Positions 1 to 12,800 of a stretch of DNA of 64,000 bases are shown here, piece by piece; within the stretch, counting starts at the first letter, position 1; each line of letters opens with the position of its first letter. The translations under genes were made by a program, and so were the position numbers. Origin of the DNA: Erysipelothrix sp. HDW6C (lineage in GTDB: Bacteria; Bacillota_I; Bacilli_A; Erysipelotrichales; Erysipelotrichaceae); NCBI RefSeq assembly GCF_011299615.1, contig NZ_CP049861.1, positions 496,001-560,000 on the forward strand, given 5' to 3'. Below the pieces are notes generated by a model, which saw only the letters and a list, made by a program, of their open reading frames with translations, did not search any database and was not told the origin of the DNA.

Positions 1-438
1 AACTGTACGATTTTTTGTATCTAAAACAATGGATTCTACATCAGAGTGCAAAACCTGCGTGTGATTTACAAATGCAGATGCAGAACTGAGAACCGTTCGA
101 ATGTATTTAAACATAACTTTCAAACTCTTAGATTTCTCTAAATAATAGTCAACATTAAAGTGTAACGACTCCAACTCAGTGTCTTCACTTGGCTTGGCTG
201 TAAGAATAATCGTCTTAATTTGTGGATGAATTTTCTTTGCTGTTTCCACAAGGCGTATCCCGCTAATTGAATTAAGATGCAAATCCGTTAACAATAAATC
301 ATATTGATTTGTTGCGAGCGACTCCAATCCCGTGATTGAATTTTGTGCCAAAGTGACATTATATCCTTCAATTTCTAATTTGCCTTTGAGGTATAAGGCG
401 TAATCGTAATCATCCTCAACATAAAGTATTCTTTGCAT
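1..438 (-). CDS. Response regulator, OmpR-like (partial, C-terminus beyond window edge)
   Basis: Reading the minus strand from the ATG at 438 gives 146 open codons that run off the left edge. The start is MQRILYVEDD, with the acidic pair of a receiver domain. The phospho-acceptor Asp sits in LLLTDLHL (about residue 56). A conserved T follows in TIILTAKPS and a Lys in YYLEKSKS. After about residue 125 the stretch SDVESIVLDTKN resembles the start of a winged-helix output domain, which would make it OmpR-type. A good Shine-Dalgarno (GGAGGT, 445-450) supports this start. It probably acts in the cytoplasm with a histidine kinase that is not in the window. It is divergent from the giant wall-protein gene at 898, so control of that gene is possible but unproven. 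The DNA-binding class is uncertain because the domain is cut. Confidence 0.85.
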   Translation of the reverse strand, partial: MQRILYVEDDYDYALYLKGKLEIEGYNVTLAQNSITGLESLATNQYDLLLTDLHLNSISGIRLVETAKKIHPQIKTIILTAKPSEDTELESLHFNVDYYLEKSKSLKVMFKYIRTVLSSASAFVNHTQVLHSDVESIVLDTKNRTV

Positions 439-897
439 GTATTGACCTCCGTTTTCATAATAAATCGATTATATCACTCATAATAGTAGCAGTTATGAAA
501 ATGTCTTGTATGTGTTTAAAAATGTAACTAAAGGGTTTTATTAAGAAGACTTATGTAAAATGAAGAGTCAAAATATGCACTTGTACCGTTAGAAATTACG
601 CCAAAACCACTGCAATATCCTTTGTAGAGTGGCTACAAGTTTATTCTGTAGACAGTGTTAAGACGTGTGTTAGGTTTGTTAGGAATTACACAAAAACGAG
701 TCATACAGGACATATACACCTGTTTTGGTAACAAAACTCGAATACAATACAAACGATGTGAATATAATGCCAGTGTATAACTATCGATATACGTATGTTT
801 AGAATAAACACAAGTTCTAAAACAAACTCATGACACCCGATGAGGATTTTCGAGCCTCATGGGATTGTCGAGTGTTTAAAGAAAAAGGAGGAATTGC
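439..897. other. Long intergenic leader between response regulator and giant wall protein
   Basis: This 459-base stretch separates two divergent genes and holds no convincing ORF. A TATAAT at 763-768 could be the -10 box for the plus-strand gene, but I see no good -35 partner. If it is used, the 5' untranslated leader is over 120 bases and contains the hairpin listed separately. The rest is AT-rich with no recognised riboswitch class. Confidence 0.5.
836..863 (+). promoter_or_regulatory. Leader hairpin just upstream of the giant-protein RBS
   Basis: CCC (836-838) plus ATGAGG (840-845) can pair with CCTCAT (855-860) plus GGG (861-863), leaving one bulged G and a 9-base loop. No T-run follows, so it is not a terminator. 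It lies about 22 bases before the ribosome binding site AAGGAGG (886-892). It could affect mRNA stability or translation of the 4287-residue protein, which is inference from position only. Confidence 0.5.
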
Positions 898-3800
898 ATG
901 TTTAAGAAATTTAGTAGTCGATGTACAAAACTATCAATGGCATTGTTACTCATATTTTCTTCGTTTACAGCCTATAGCGTAAGTGCTGAAGAAAAAGATG
1001 AGTACAGTAACGATGATATTAATATTGTTGTCGATAAATACTATAATCAGGAGACCAACGATGTCGAGATCATTGTCTCTCTAAAAGAAAAAGAAGAGAA
1101 TATAGAAATAAATGATATTCTTTTCCCAGGACAGGATACAGTGGAAGACCTAACTGAAGGATCCAAAGTAAATCCTGACAACGACGATCATAAATACACA
1201 TATACCGTAAATGAAAATGGTTATTATGAATTTAAGATAGATTATACAATCAAGATCGAAGTTCCTGTGGAAAAAGAAGAAGAGATAGTACCAGAACCCG
1301 TAAATTCGGATGAGGTTACTGTTGAGAATGATGAAGCATTAGAAGAACCCCAACTTGCGGAAGAAACTGATGCAGAAACTAAGATTGTAGAGCGTGATGA
1401 AACTTATAAGTTTACGGTTAAAGTTGACGCGATTACGGATGTGGAATCGATTGATGAGCCTGAATTTAAAGAGCCGTCAGAACCTGAAACTCCTATTGAA
1501 GAACCAATAGAGGAAGAAAAACCAGTTATTGGAAATTTCGCTGGTCAGTCAGGGTTGACGATTTCAACCAGTTTAACATCGCCAGCAAACTTGGATATCC
1601 AGAATCGAACGGTTCTCGATGTAAGTTTTACCGTTGGACTAAATACAGCAACAGTTATTTACAATCCAAAATTGATAATTGATCTTACAGGAGTTAACCT
1701 GCTAATTGATACTCAAAGTTTCAGTAAACCAAATGGATCAAAAAGTGCTGTCTATGATAGTAAAAATAACAGAATTATTGTGGAGTATAACGAGCCATTC
1801 TCTGGTACATCAACGTTTAACTTTAAAGCAAAACCATATATGGATGCAGTTAATGGAGAGCAATTTAAAATTAATGCAAGTTGGACAGGTTTTTCTGATT
1901 TAGCAAATACGAAACCATATGAAGATGCGAAAGTTGCAACAGCGAATATTACAACAGTGGGTACAGAGCATGGAACAATTAATGCGGATCCAACTAATAT
2001 CGCAACGTGGAATCAAACAGCTACTCCCTGGAGATTTAGTCAAGTGGCTAGTACTACAGTTTACAATAGGTACTATTTAAGCTCAAAGGCTGGAACAGAG
2101 TTTCCGGAACTATATTTTAAGAACTTAGTCATCGTAAAGGATATAACAGAGGAGAACTGGTCAACAAGCAAAAGCATGTATGTTGAGGCAGATAAAGGGT
2201 TAACTGACTACAACAGAGGTGTAATTACAGAAACGACCTCAAATTCCATTAGAATGGAATTTGGTGAGAGAACACTATCGCAGCTATATGTTCGCGAGGA
2301 TAGCAGTGTTCCGTCTAGCGCTCAAAAGAAAACCTACAATACAGAGTATCATGTTTATAATGGATCTGAGTATCTGTATTCATTTAAGAAAGAAATTGGT
2401 GTTCTACACGATACATCAATGTATGTTTATCCTGTATTGTCAAAAGAAAACGTTGGTATGAACGAGTCATTCTCATATACAATAACACCACAGATTAAGA
2501 GTGGTCCGAACCCAATGAAGGATATGGAAATAATAATTCCAATAAATTCAAAACTCAAGCCGATGATGATGAGCGCGGGTCCTGCTAGTTTTTTCTCAAC
2601 ATTTGAGTATTACTATGAGGTGAATAACTCTGGAACTTTCATCAGACAAACCGGAAGTTCATTTGCGGATTTAAGTAGCATAGCGAATATCACATCGCTA
2701 AAAATCAAACAAAGACTTCCTTCCGCTACATCAAATGACTATGCATCACTCTTGATTGTCTTTAAGAATATTGGACTAGGCACAGACGAAAAAGCTGACA
2801 TAGCGCCTAGCAAAATTACGTTCGTGAATACAGAGGGTAACACTGTTGATTATCTAGCGAAAAACACAGTAAAAAATACGGTTACTGGAATCAATACTAA
2901 TACAATTTCTGGACCCTCGAAAATAACAGCGTCAGTTTATAATGGTGTGAATGCAAGTAGTGGTCAGATTCCAACAACTCCTGTGACAAACGTAAATTTT
3001 AGCCAACAACTAAGACTTGGTAATTTACTTGGAGGAAATCTAGACAACGCATATATGTATGCTATTGTCCCGAAAGAAATAAATGTTCAAGCAGTTGCCT
3101 CTGAGACAATAAGAGGGTATCGAATAAAACCAGGTGCATCAATTAACGATGAACAGCTTACCCAAATGTCTATGACCTATCAATATCTCCAACTCGAAAA
3201 GATTTCATTGGATGAATCAAGAGATTTATATTTGATTAAGACAAATGAGCCTTTAAAGTCAGATACGCTTAGAAATTTCGACTTTCTCAATGCGAGACTA
3301 GGCTTTACAAGCTCGACATTGGCCGCTGGTAAACACAAGATAGAATTTGGTTTTGGTTCGTTGTCTTCTGATTTACTAGAAGGACAAACTTTAATGACAG
3401 ATATTGTCGAATCAACACTTGATGCTAAGGTAAAATCTGCAATTGGGTCATCAAATAGTAAAGTATTCAAACTTGACAAAGAAATTGAAATTGTAAGAAA
3501 TGATGATGTTCAAGGTCTTTCTTGGTCTAAAGGTGGACTTGATTCAGACTGGATTCTAACGGGATCTGGAATAAGTACAAGTATGGTCAACAGTACCATT
3601 GACTATAAGTATGAAATTACAAACACCTCAACAACAACATTTGATACATATGATCTCATCGATATTCTTCCACATAAAAATGATGAATACATTATTAACA
3701 GTGGTTCAAGAGGATCGCAATACGTTGTTAACCTTGGAAATACACCAATCAAGGCAATGATTAATGGTGTTGAGTCGGCGGTACTTGTACAGTATGCAAC

Positions 3801-6800
3801 AACATACAATCCTGATCGATTTGATAAGAATGGTAATGCAGTAACAGGTGATGGTCGATGGAGTACTCAAGCACCAGCAAACCGTGCTGATATCAAATCT
3901 ATCAAAATATCACTGGTTGGAACAAAATTTAAACCGGGCGATAAATTAACACTCGAATTCCAAGGTGTTTTACCATTAGGTACACCTCGAAATGATGAAC
4001 TCGCAAACAACACAGTTGCTTTGATGGGTAAATACTCAAATGGTGGTTCAACACTATCTAAAACATATGAAATGCCAGTTACATCAGTCAAGGCAACAAA
4101 ACCAGAAAACAACGGTGAATTGTCGGGGTCCGTATATATCGACCAAAACGGTAACGGTAAGAAGGATGGCGTAGATGCAGGTCTAAACCAATTGACAGTT
4201 GAACTATTCAAGAATAGTGATTTAGGAACTGCTGTTGCTTCGACAACCACAACAACAAGTGGTGCGGGGGTTACCGGTACATTTGGTTTTAGTAACTTGC
4301 CTTATAATGAAGATACAAACGCAAACGATTACTATAAAATTCGTGTGACTCTCCCAGAAAACGGAAGTGGAGTTACAGCAGGAGATAATAAAGTAATTAA
4401 TGATGCTACAAATCCTACAAAGTATGTGTGGCTGACAATTGGTGGAAAAGACTCATTTAAGTTAAGTGATGTTCCAGCAGTTGGATCTATCGCAATTGAA
4501 AACATCGATGGCGCTATAAAAGTGGTTACTCCTATTACAGGTTCAGTAAAATTTGTCGATAAAGCAGGGGTCGATGTTGCTTCTGATTATGGAAAGAACT
4601 ATTCAATTGAAATCTATGATGGCGCTACGAAATTAGGGACAGCGACATCAGGAAATGCTGGAGTGTTCACATTATCAAATGTTGTTCTAACTACCGCAAA
4701 TGAATACACATTGAAATTTACCAATAATACTGGCAAAGCATTTGTATTTGCTCCGAAAAATACAGAACCAAATGATGGGACGCTTAGAGTAACAATGGAG
4801 CCAGGAATCAAATCTGAAAACAATGTCATTTACATTACAGATAATCAGGCCCCTACGATTACAAATCTATTAGTTAATGCAGGTCAGAACCCAACAGATA
4901 TTACATATACAACTGGTGACTTAGTCACTGCAGTTGTAAGTCAAGCATGGGAAATTACAGGTCCTGCAGGTTCAACTAAGAAAACAGGTACTGCACAAAA
5001 CACAATTGCTGCAGCACTGACAGAGTTAAAGACAGCTGGCGTCACTGGTTCGTATACATTTAAACTAACCATTAAAGATGCCGCAGGTAATGAAGCAACT
5101 GACTCAAGAACATTCAATATTCTTGGAGCAGGTGCTACAGACAAACCTACAATTAACACAAGCAAGCCAACTTCCACAACTATTAACGTTAAGAAGACGG
5201 CTACAAACCCAACAGGTGCACAGGTCATTACGACATTTGGTATTACAGCCAAAGATGCACTGAATAACCCAATTACAGATATTTCAAAATTCACATTCGC
5301 AGATTTAGACAAAGTTGATTTCACAACAATTGGAACCTATACTGTGAAAGTGACAGTTCAGGATACTGTTGAAAATATTTCAGAACCCGCAACACAAGTT
5401 ACTTATGTTGTGAATGATACTGAAGTACCAACACTTTCAATCCCTAACAAAACAATTCAAATAAACAGTTCCAAAGCAGATCCAAAGACATTAACCTTGG
5501 ATCAAATGGAAAAAGATTTAAACCTATTTGGAACCGTTGTTCGTAGTGATAACGATAAGGCGTCAGAAGTAGCGGGTAAAATGCCACTTAAAGCTGATGA
5601 CTTCGCAAACATCATCTTCGATACAACAGGAACCTATACAATCAATGTTTATATTAAAGACATTACAGGTAACGCATCAGATCTCGTTATTGTTACAGTC
5701 AAAGTCACTGTCTATGATGATGTTGATGAACAATTTAACTGGGCTATTGATGCCGCAGGATTCACAACAACTATAGATAAAGTAAAAAATGAAGCAGGAT
5801 TGATTGAACAAGCGAAAGTAAAAGTTACCGATCTTGCAACGGGAACAGATATTACAAAAACTGATGCCGAAGTTCTTGTCTCACCGACATCATTAGGTGA
5901 AGGCTTAGGACAAGATGTTCAATTCACAGTAAGACGTCGTTCTAACAAAGAAATGTCAGAACTCGCAAAGAGTGTTAAAGGAAATGTCTATACACTCATC
6001 GATGGTGATCACGGTATCATCGTCAATAACATTGTGGAATCTGTAGATAACGTCAACACAGCAGCTAAGATTAACGCAGCCGCTGGCGGACAAATCTACA
6101 ATGTAAAAACAAACACAATTGACCCAACATTATCATTCGAACATAAGATTGGTACTGATGTGGTTACAAGCTTAAAAGCAGGCGTTAACCAACAAGTAAT
6201 CTTTACGGTTGTTGGCAAACCAACACTCACAAAGACAATCAATGCGAATGTCTATGACACAATGCATGATGGTCTGGGAATTATCGCTGAAGACTTCACA
6301 GCAATACCAAGTGAAGTTCAAACATCAGCACAAATCGCTGGAAAAGCGAAAGCATCCGTCTATGAAGCAGCGACTGGCGTGAAACGACCATCCGTTGCAT
6401 TTACGACAACACCGAACAAACTCGGTAAAGGTGCAAACCAAGAAGTTACCATTGAATATGATGCAAACCTTAAAACAAAGGTTAATGCAAGTGTCTTCGA
6501 TAAGATTTCTGGCAACGAAGCAATCTCAGCCAAATCAGAATTCACCATTGCATTACCAGAAATGAATAAAGATAAGTTAAAGGAATACTCAAATGTTGAA
6601 GCATGGGACATCTCGAATCCAGCTGAAGCGGTACAAATTCCATTAGCAAGCATTGATGTGGTTGACCCAACAACGCTTCCAACCGAAGCAGGAGATGTCA
6701 CATTCAAATTCAAAACAACCACAGCTGGTCAAGCAGAAATCACATCTGTCGGTCATGTTGTGAGTACAAGTATTAAACTAATTGCTGATGAATTCCTTGT

Positions 6801-9800
6801 CATGGATGTCCAGACAGCTAAAGATTCAAGTGATACTTCATTGCTTCTTGCAATGCGTGCCAGTGCAACCTTAAATGGTGCACCATTAACACCATTCATT
6901 GATGCCGAAGAAGTACTCAAAATTACAAGCGTTACCAAGGCACAAGAGGAGCCAATTACCATTGTCGTTAAAGCCGAAGAATTCAAAGGTCAAGACAAGG
7001 GTGATAAAACATCGAAAGAAATTAAAGTATATATTGTTGATAAGTTTGATCAAACAACGAAGGTCGGAATTAAAGCCAACTCATTCGTCGCAGGATTAAC
7101 CCAAGAAAACGCAGAAGACTTCAAAACAGAAGCAAATGTCAAAGCATGGGACTTCTCAACATTACCAAACGTCAAACCTACGCCAATTCACCGCGATAAC
7201 ATTCAAGTAACGCAAGGATTGGAAGGTGAGAAAAAAGGAACACTGGGCGCACGTCCTGTAACATTTAGAGCTACAGGTGTACAAGGTTCAGGAACCGCAA
7301 TCGTTACCGGTACAATTGTATCCAGCAAATCAGGCAACTACGCCCTTGACGCAAAAGCAGAAATTACAATCTCGAAAAGTGTAGTCTCTCCACAAACCGT
7401 TAAAGATGGTGCAGGCGTCAAAGCATGGGATATCACCGACCCTAACGATATTAAACCAATCAATGATGATCAAATCATCATTACAAATCTTCCTTTACCA
7501 ACAGAAGAGACAACAGGATTTGAAGTCATCTTTGGTATTAAGGATCAAGCAGTTACAACAAAAACAAAACTAAATGTTGTGAACTCCTTAATTGAAGTAA
7601 CACAAGATAAAGCCATTGTTATTACATTGGACGAGGCTAAGACAGCCGATTCAACATTCTTAGTTGGAAAAGCAAATATGTCAGCAAACCTTGGTTCAGA
7701 AACGATTATTCCTGTTGCATCATCAGACGAACTCAAGAAATTGACGAAACTGGTTGCAGCACAGAATACACCGATTAAAATTACATTCACAGCAACAGCA
7801 ACAAACGATGACACATTACCAATTGAACTTGATGTCTACGTTGTGGATAACTTCGACACAGATTCGAAGATTGGAATTAAAGCCAATGACTTTGTGATTG
7901 CGCTCCAAGACGTAAACCTAGCGAACTTTAGAACAGAAGCCGATGTTAAAGCATGGGACTTTACAGATATCGCAAATGGTAACGTGACAGAAATTAGTCG
8001 TAATTCAATCACGATTGAAAAAGGACTTGATAAGAAACTTGGCGCACGTGAAGTTCAATTCAAGGCTGAAACAAATAGTGGCAACAATACAGTTAAAGTT
8101 ACCGGAACAGTTTTTACAAAGCTTGACGGTGATTATGCAATTGATGCCAAATCAGAAATAACAATCGCGAAGACAGTTGTTACAGCTGATGAAGTCTTGC
8201 GTCTTGCAGAAGTGAAAGCATGGAACATTAGTGATCCATCAAACGTTACTGCAATTGCAGATGATCAACGCGAAATTAAGGGAATACTTCCTACGTCAGT
8301 GGGTGACCACACGGTTGTATTCGGTATTAAGAATCAACCTATCACTACAAATACCGCAATGAAGATTGTGAATTCATTGGTAACATTAACCAATGATAGA
8401 AATATTGTTATAAAACTTGAAGATGCACAGAACACAAGTTCTACTGACCTTGTTGCCAGAGCCCATGCTACAGCGAATCTCGGAGCTGAAAGCATTACAC
8501 CTTTCGTAACAACAGCAGACCTTGCGAAGATTACATCGGTGTTCTCAGCACAAGAAGGGGCCATCGCAATTAACTTCAATGCAACAGCACTTAACGGCGA
8601 TGAAGCTGTACCAAGCAGTGTCAATGTATATATCGTTGACGACTACGATACAACAACCAACATCGCTATTAATGCAAACGACTTCGCTATTGAATTAGCC
8701 CAAGTCAATGACAAAAACTTAAAGAATAAAGCTGAAGTGAAGGCATGGGATATGTCACCACTTCCTGAAAATGGACCGCGTAAAATCTTAGACTCAAACA
8801 TCTTTGTTACCGATGGTGGTACGAAGGAACTCGGCGAGCGTGAGGTAGAATTCACAGCCCGCACAACGGACCAAGAAAAACCAATCACAGTAACAGGGTA
8901 TGTATTTACAAAGATTACTGGAACGGTTGCCTTAGATGTTGATGCAGAGTTCACAATTGCTTCGAAAGAAGTATCTGTAGAAAAAGTAAGAGAACTCTCA
9001 CATGTGAAAGCATGGGATATTAGTGATCTTAAAGATGTCACTCAACTCGATGAAGAAGACATTGCCATCACACCTAATCCGCTACCGAATACGGTTGCGA
9101 AACATACGGTGACATTCGCAATTGACGGTACAACAGACACCTCAATCATGAACGTTACCGATACAAACATTGTGATGAATGCTGATGCAAACATCGTCTT
9201 AACAGTTGCACAAGCACAAGCAGCAAATGGTGATGACTTAATCGGTTATGCACATGCAAGCGCAACACTGGAAGGCAATGGTGTCAACTTAGTAGCCAAC
9301 GCCCAACAAGTCGCTGCTATTAACGCAGTTACAGAAGCACGCGTTGCACCACTCGATCTTGTGATCAATGCAACTGCAGTCACAGGTGATGATGCAACTC
9401 AAAAAACAGTCAAAGTGTATATCTTCGATGAAATCGATGAAACACACATGATTGCAATGAAAGCAAACAACTTTGTCTTAGAGTCAAGCACGATTACAGA
9501 CATCGAAAAAGATATGAAAACTGCCGCTAACGTTAAAGCATGGGACATCTCGGTCTTACCGAATGCAGCACCTGCTGCCATTGATCCAGATGCAATTACG
9601 ATTAGCGAAGGTAAAGAAAACAAACTTGGACAACGTGATGTCGTATTCAAAGCCGGCTTGACTGGTGGAAGATTCAAGACAATCACCGTTCTCGGAAACA
9701 TTGTTGATTCCTACAATCCAAGTACTAAAGAAGCAATTAACGCACACAACTTCGAAATCGCCTTAAGTGAATTATCAAACGAGAACTTCAAACTTAAAGC

Positions 9801-12800
9801 AGAAGCACATGCGTATGACCTTTCAGATTTAAGTGTAAACCCAGCACCTGAAGTAACATTGTCTGTTGTGAAACCAACTACAATGCCAACTCAAGCAGGT
9901 CCCATAACAGTTCGTTTTGAAACAGTTGCAGGAACTTACAAAGAAGTTACTGCTACAGTTGTAAAGACAAACATTACAATTACAGCCGATGCTAAGGTAG
10001 CCATTACTTTAGAAGAAGCCCAAGAAATGGATGAGCAAGGATTCATTAATAAAGTGAATGCATCATCCGTTCATAACCAAGGACTACCCGTTGATCTCAA
10101 AGCTGACCAAGATGTCATTGATCAATTGAATGACTTGACACAAAGTCCAATCACAGAGTTCAAGATAACCTTAACGTCAACCGTGACAACAGGTCCAGAA
10201 CCCCGTGATACGGCAGAAAAAGAAGTAACAGTTTATGTCTTTGATGAAATCGGTGGCGAATATGCAATCCGTGCCAATGGATTCTACGCCAAGGAAACAG
10301 AAGTACAATCAACAGCCAATATTGTCGCTAAAGCCAATGCTAAAGTGTACAAGACTGCTGATAACAAACTAGTTCCAATTCAAAAAGACATTATCAAAAC
10401 CTACATTGATGGTGAAGAAGTAACAAAACTTGGCTTGGGTGAAAACCAACACGTGATGTTCTACTCTGCAGCCTATGGTGTTGATATTACCAAAACAGTT
10501 CATATTTATGATGATGTTGATCCACTAACAGGATTAGCACTCAAAGCCAATAACTTCGTCGCATCTGTAGAAGATGTGAAGACAGAAGTTCAAGTTCTTG
10601 CGGAAGGGCAAGCACAGGTATATGATGCTGCTACAGGCGATGTTCGCGCAGACCTTGATGCATCAACAACCAATTACCCATTACCAGTAGGTCAAGACCA
10701 AGATGTCGTTTATACGTACGGTTCAAGCCTTTCAACATCGAAGAAAGCAAACATCTTCGAAGAATACAACCCAACGAATGAAGAAACAATGGATGCCTAC
10801 GACTTCATGATTGAACTCGATAAGGTGAGTGAGAAGAACATTATTGACGGAGCGAAAGCCAAAGCCTATGATGTTTCCGAGCAACCAATCATTACTCCAA
10901 TCGTTGATGGCGTATCTGTCGACAAGAACATAACACCACTTCCTACAACATTAGGAAAACATGCAATTAAATTTATAACAGAAAAAGGCACGACAAAAAC
11001 TGTATTTGCTTATGTTGTAAATGAAAATGATCCAGAAAAGAAAGTTGCCTTTGAAGGTCACGACTTCGTCATTGAATTGGACGATCTTGACTTACCAGCT
11101 GCAATTACGGAATCAGACTTCAAAGCCTTCGATACGTCTGTTGTCCCTGGTGCAAACCCAGTCAACATCACAAGCGAAGCAACAACGAAAAAAGCAATTC
11201 CTACAACCGTGGGAACACACACAATCACATTCGTGGTTCGTGGTGCTGAATATGAAGTGACAGCGTATGTAACCAACAAACGTGAAGGAAACATTGCCTT
11301 CTCAGGTCATGACTTTGTCATTAACTTAGCCGATGTAAACCGTGAAAACGTTATCGCTAAGTCAGACTTTGAAGCACTCAATGTTGCCAATGTTCCTGCA
11401 CAAGCAGCAACAGATGTCACAGACACTGCAACATTCAAGAAAGCATTGCCTACAACTGTAGGAACACATGTCATCACTTTCGTAGTCGAAGGTCATGAAT
11501 ATCCAGTAACAGCGTATGTCATGAATGAACACAAGCCAAATAGTTCGGTTGCCTTTGAAGGTATTGACTTCGTTATTGAACTCGATCAAGTAAACGAAAC
11601 AAACGTTAAGAGCAAATCAGAAGTTAAAGCTTGGAATGTGGAAGCTGTACCAGGTGGTGCACCAACCGCAATCACAGACATTACGATTACAAAACTACCA
11701 ACAACAGTTGGTACACATCCAATCGAATTTACAGCAGGGGATGAAACATTTGAAGTAACAGCGTATGTTGTTGACCAAGTAGTGGGCGATGTTGCCTTCT
11801 CAGGACACGACTTTGCGATTGCATTAGACGATGTCTCAGAAACCAATGTAAAACTCGGTTCCGATATTAAAGCATGGGATATTTCAGGATTACCTGAAAC
11901 AGCACCAACTGTTATTGAAGACATTAGTATTACAACCCTTCCTACAACGGTGGGTGACCATACGATTGAATTTACAGCAGCGGGTGAAACCTATGAGGTT
12001 ACTGCTTATGTAACAACAGTATTTAACAAAGAAACAAATATTGCACTAACAGCACATGACTTCAACATTCAATTGGAAGATGTCTCTGAACTCGAATTTA
12101 GAAATCTCTCTGGTGTTGATGCATGGGACATGAGTGATGTTGCTGAGAATGGTCCACAACCAATCGCAACAACACTTGAAACAGACTTACCTGAAGTAAT
12201 TGGTGATCATGATGTTATCTTCAAAGCCACGGTGGGCGAAAAGACAGAAACAATTAAAGTTACTGCACACGTCTTCACGAAGATTGATGGTAACCTTGCT
12301 CTCAACGTCCAAGACTTTGTCGCTAAAGTGGCAGATGTCAAAGACCAAGCGGGCATTATCGCATCATCAGAAGTTGATGTCATTGACATTACAACTTACA
12401 CTTCAGTAGGAACCGCAAACGTTGTTACCGACCCTACAAAACTCGCCGTTGGTCAAAACCAAGACGTCGAATTCACAGTAACTGGAACAGCGTTACAAGA
12501 AACAGTGATTGGAGACATCTACGATGACTATGATCCAATCACGAAAACAGCAATTGATGCACACAACTTTACGGCTCAGCTTGCAGATGTACAAGATAGC
12601 GATGCGATTGTAGAACACGCGCAAGCTGTAGTTTACGATACCATCACCAAGCAACCTATCATTGCAGAAATGGTAGCAACACCTGATGCACTTGAGTTGG
12701 GTGTTAATGAAATTACAATTCGCTCAGGAAACCTAAGGATTGATCTTGTGGTGGGGACTGTATTCAACAAGCTCGATCCAACAAACATGGAATCCATGAA

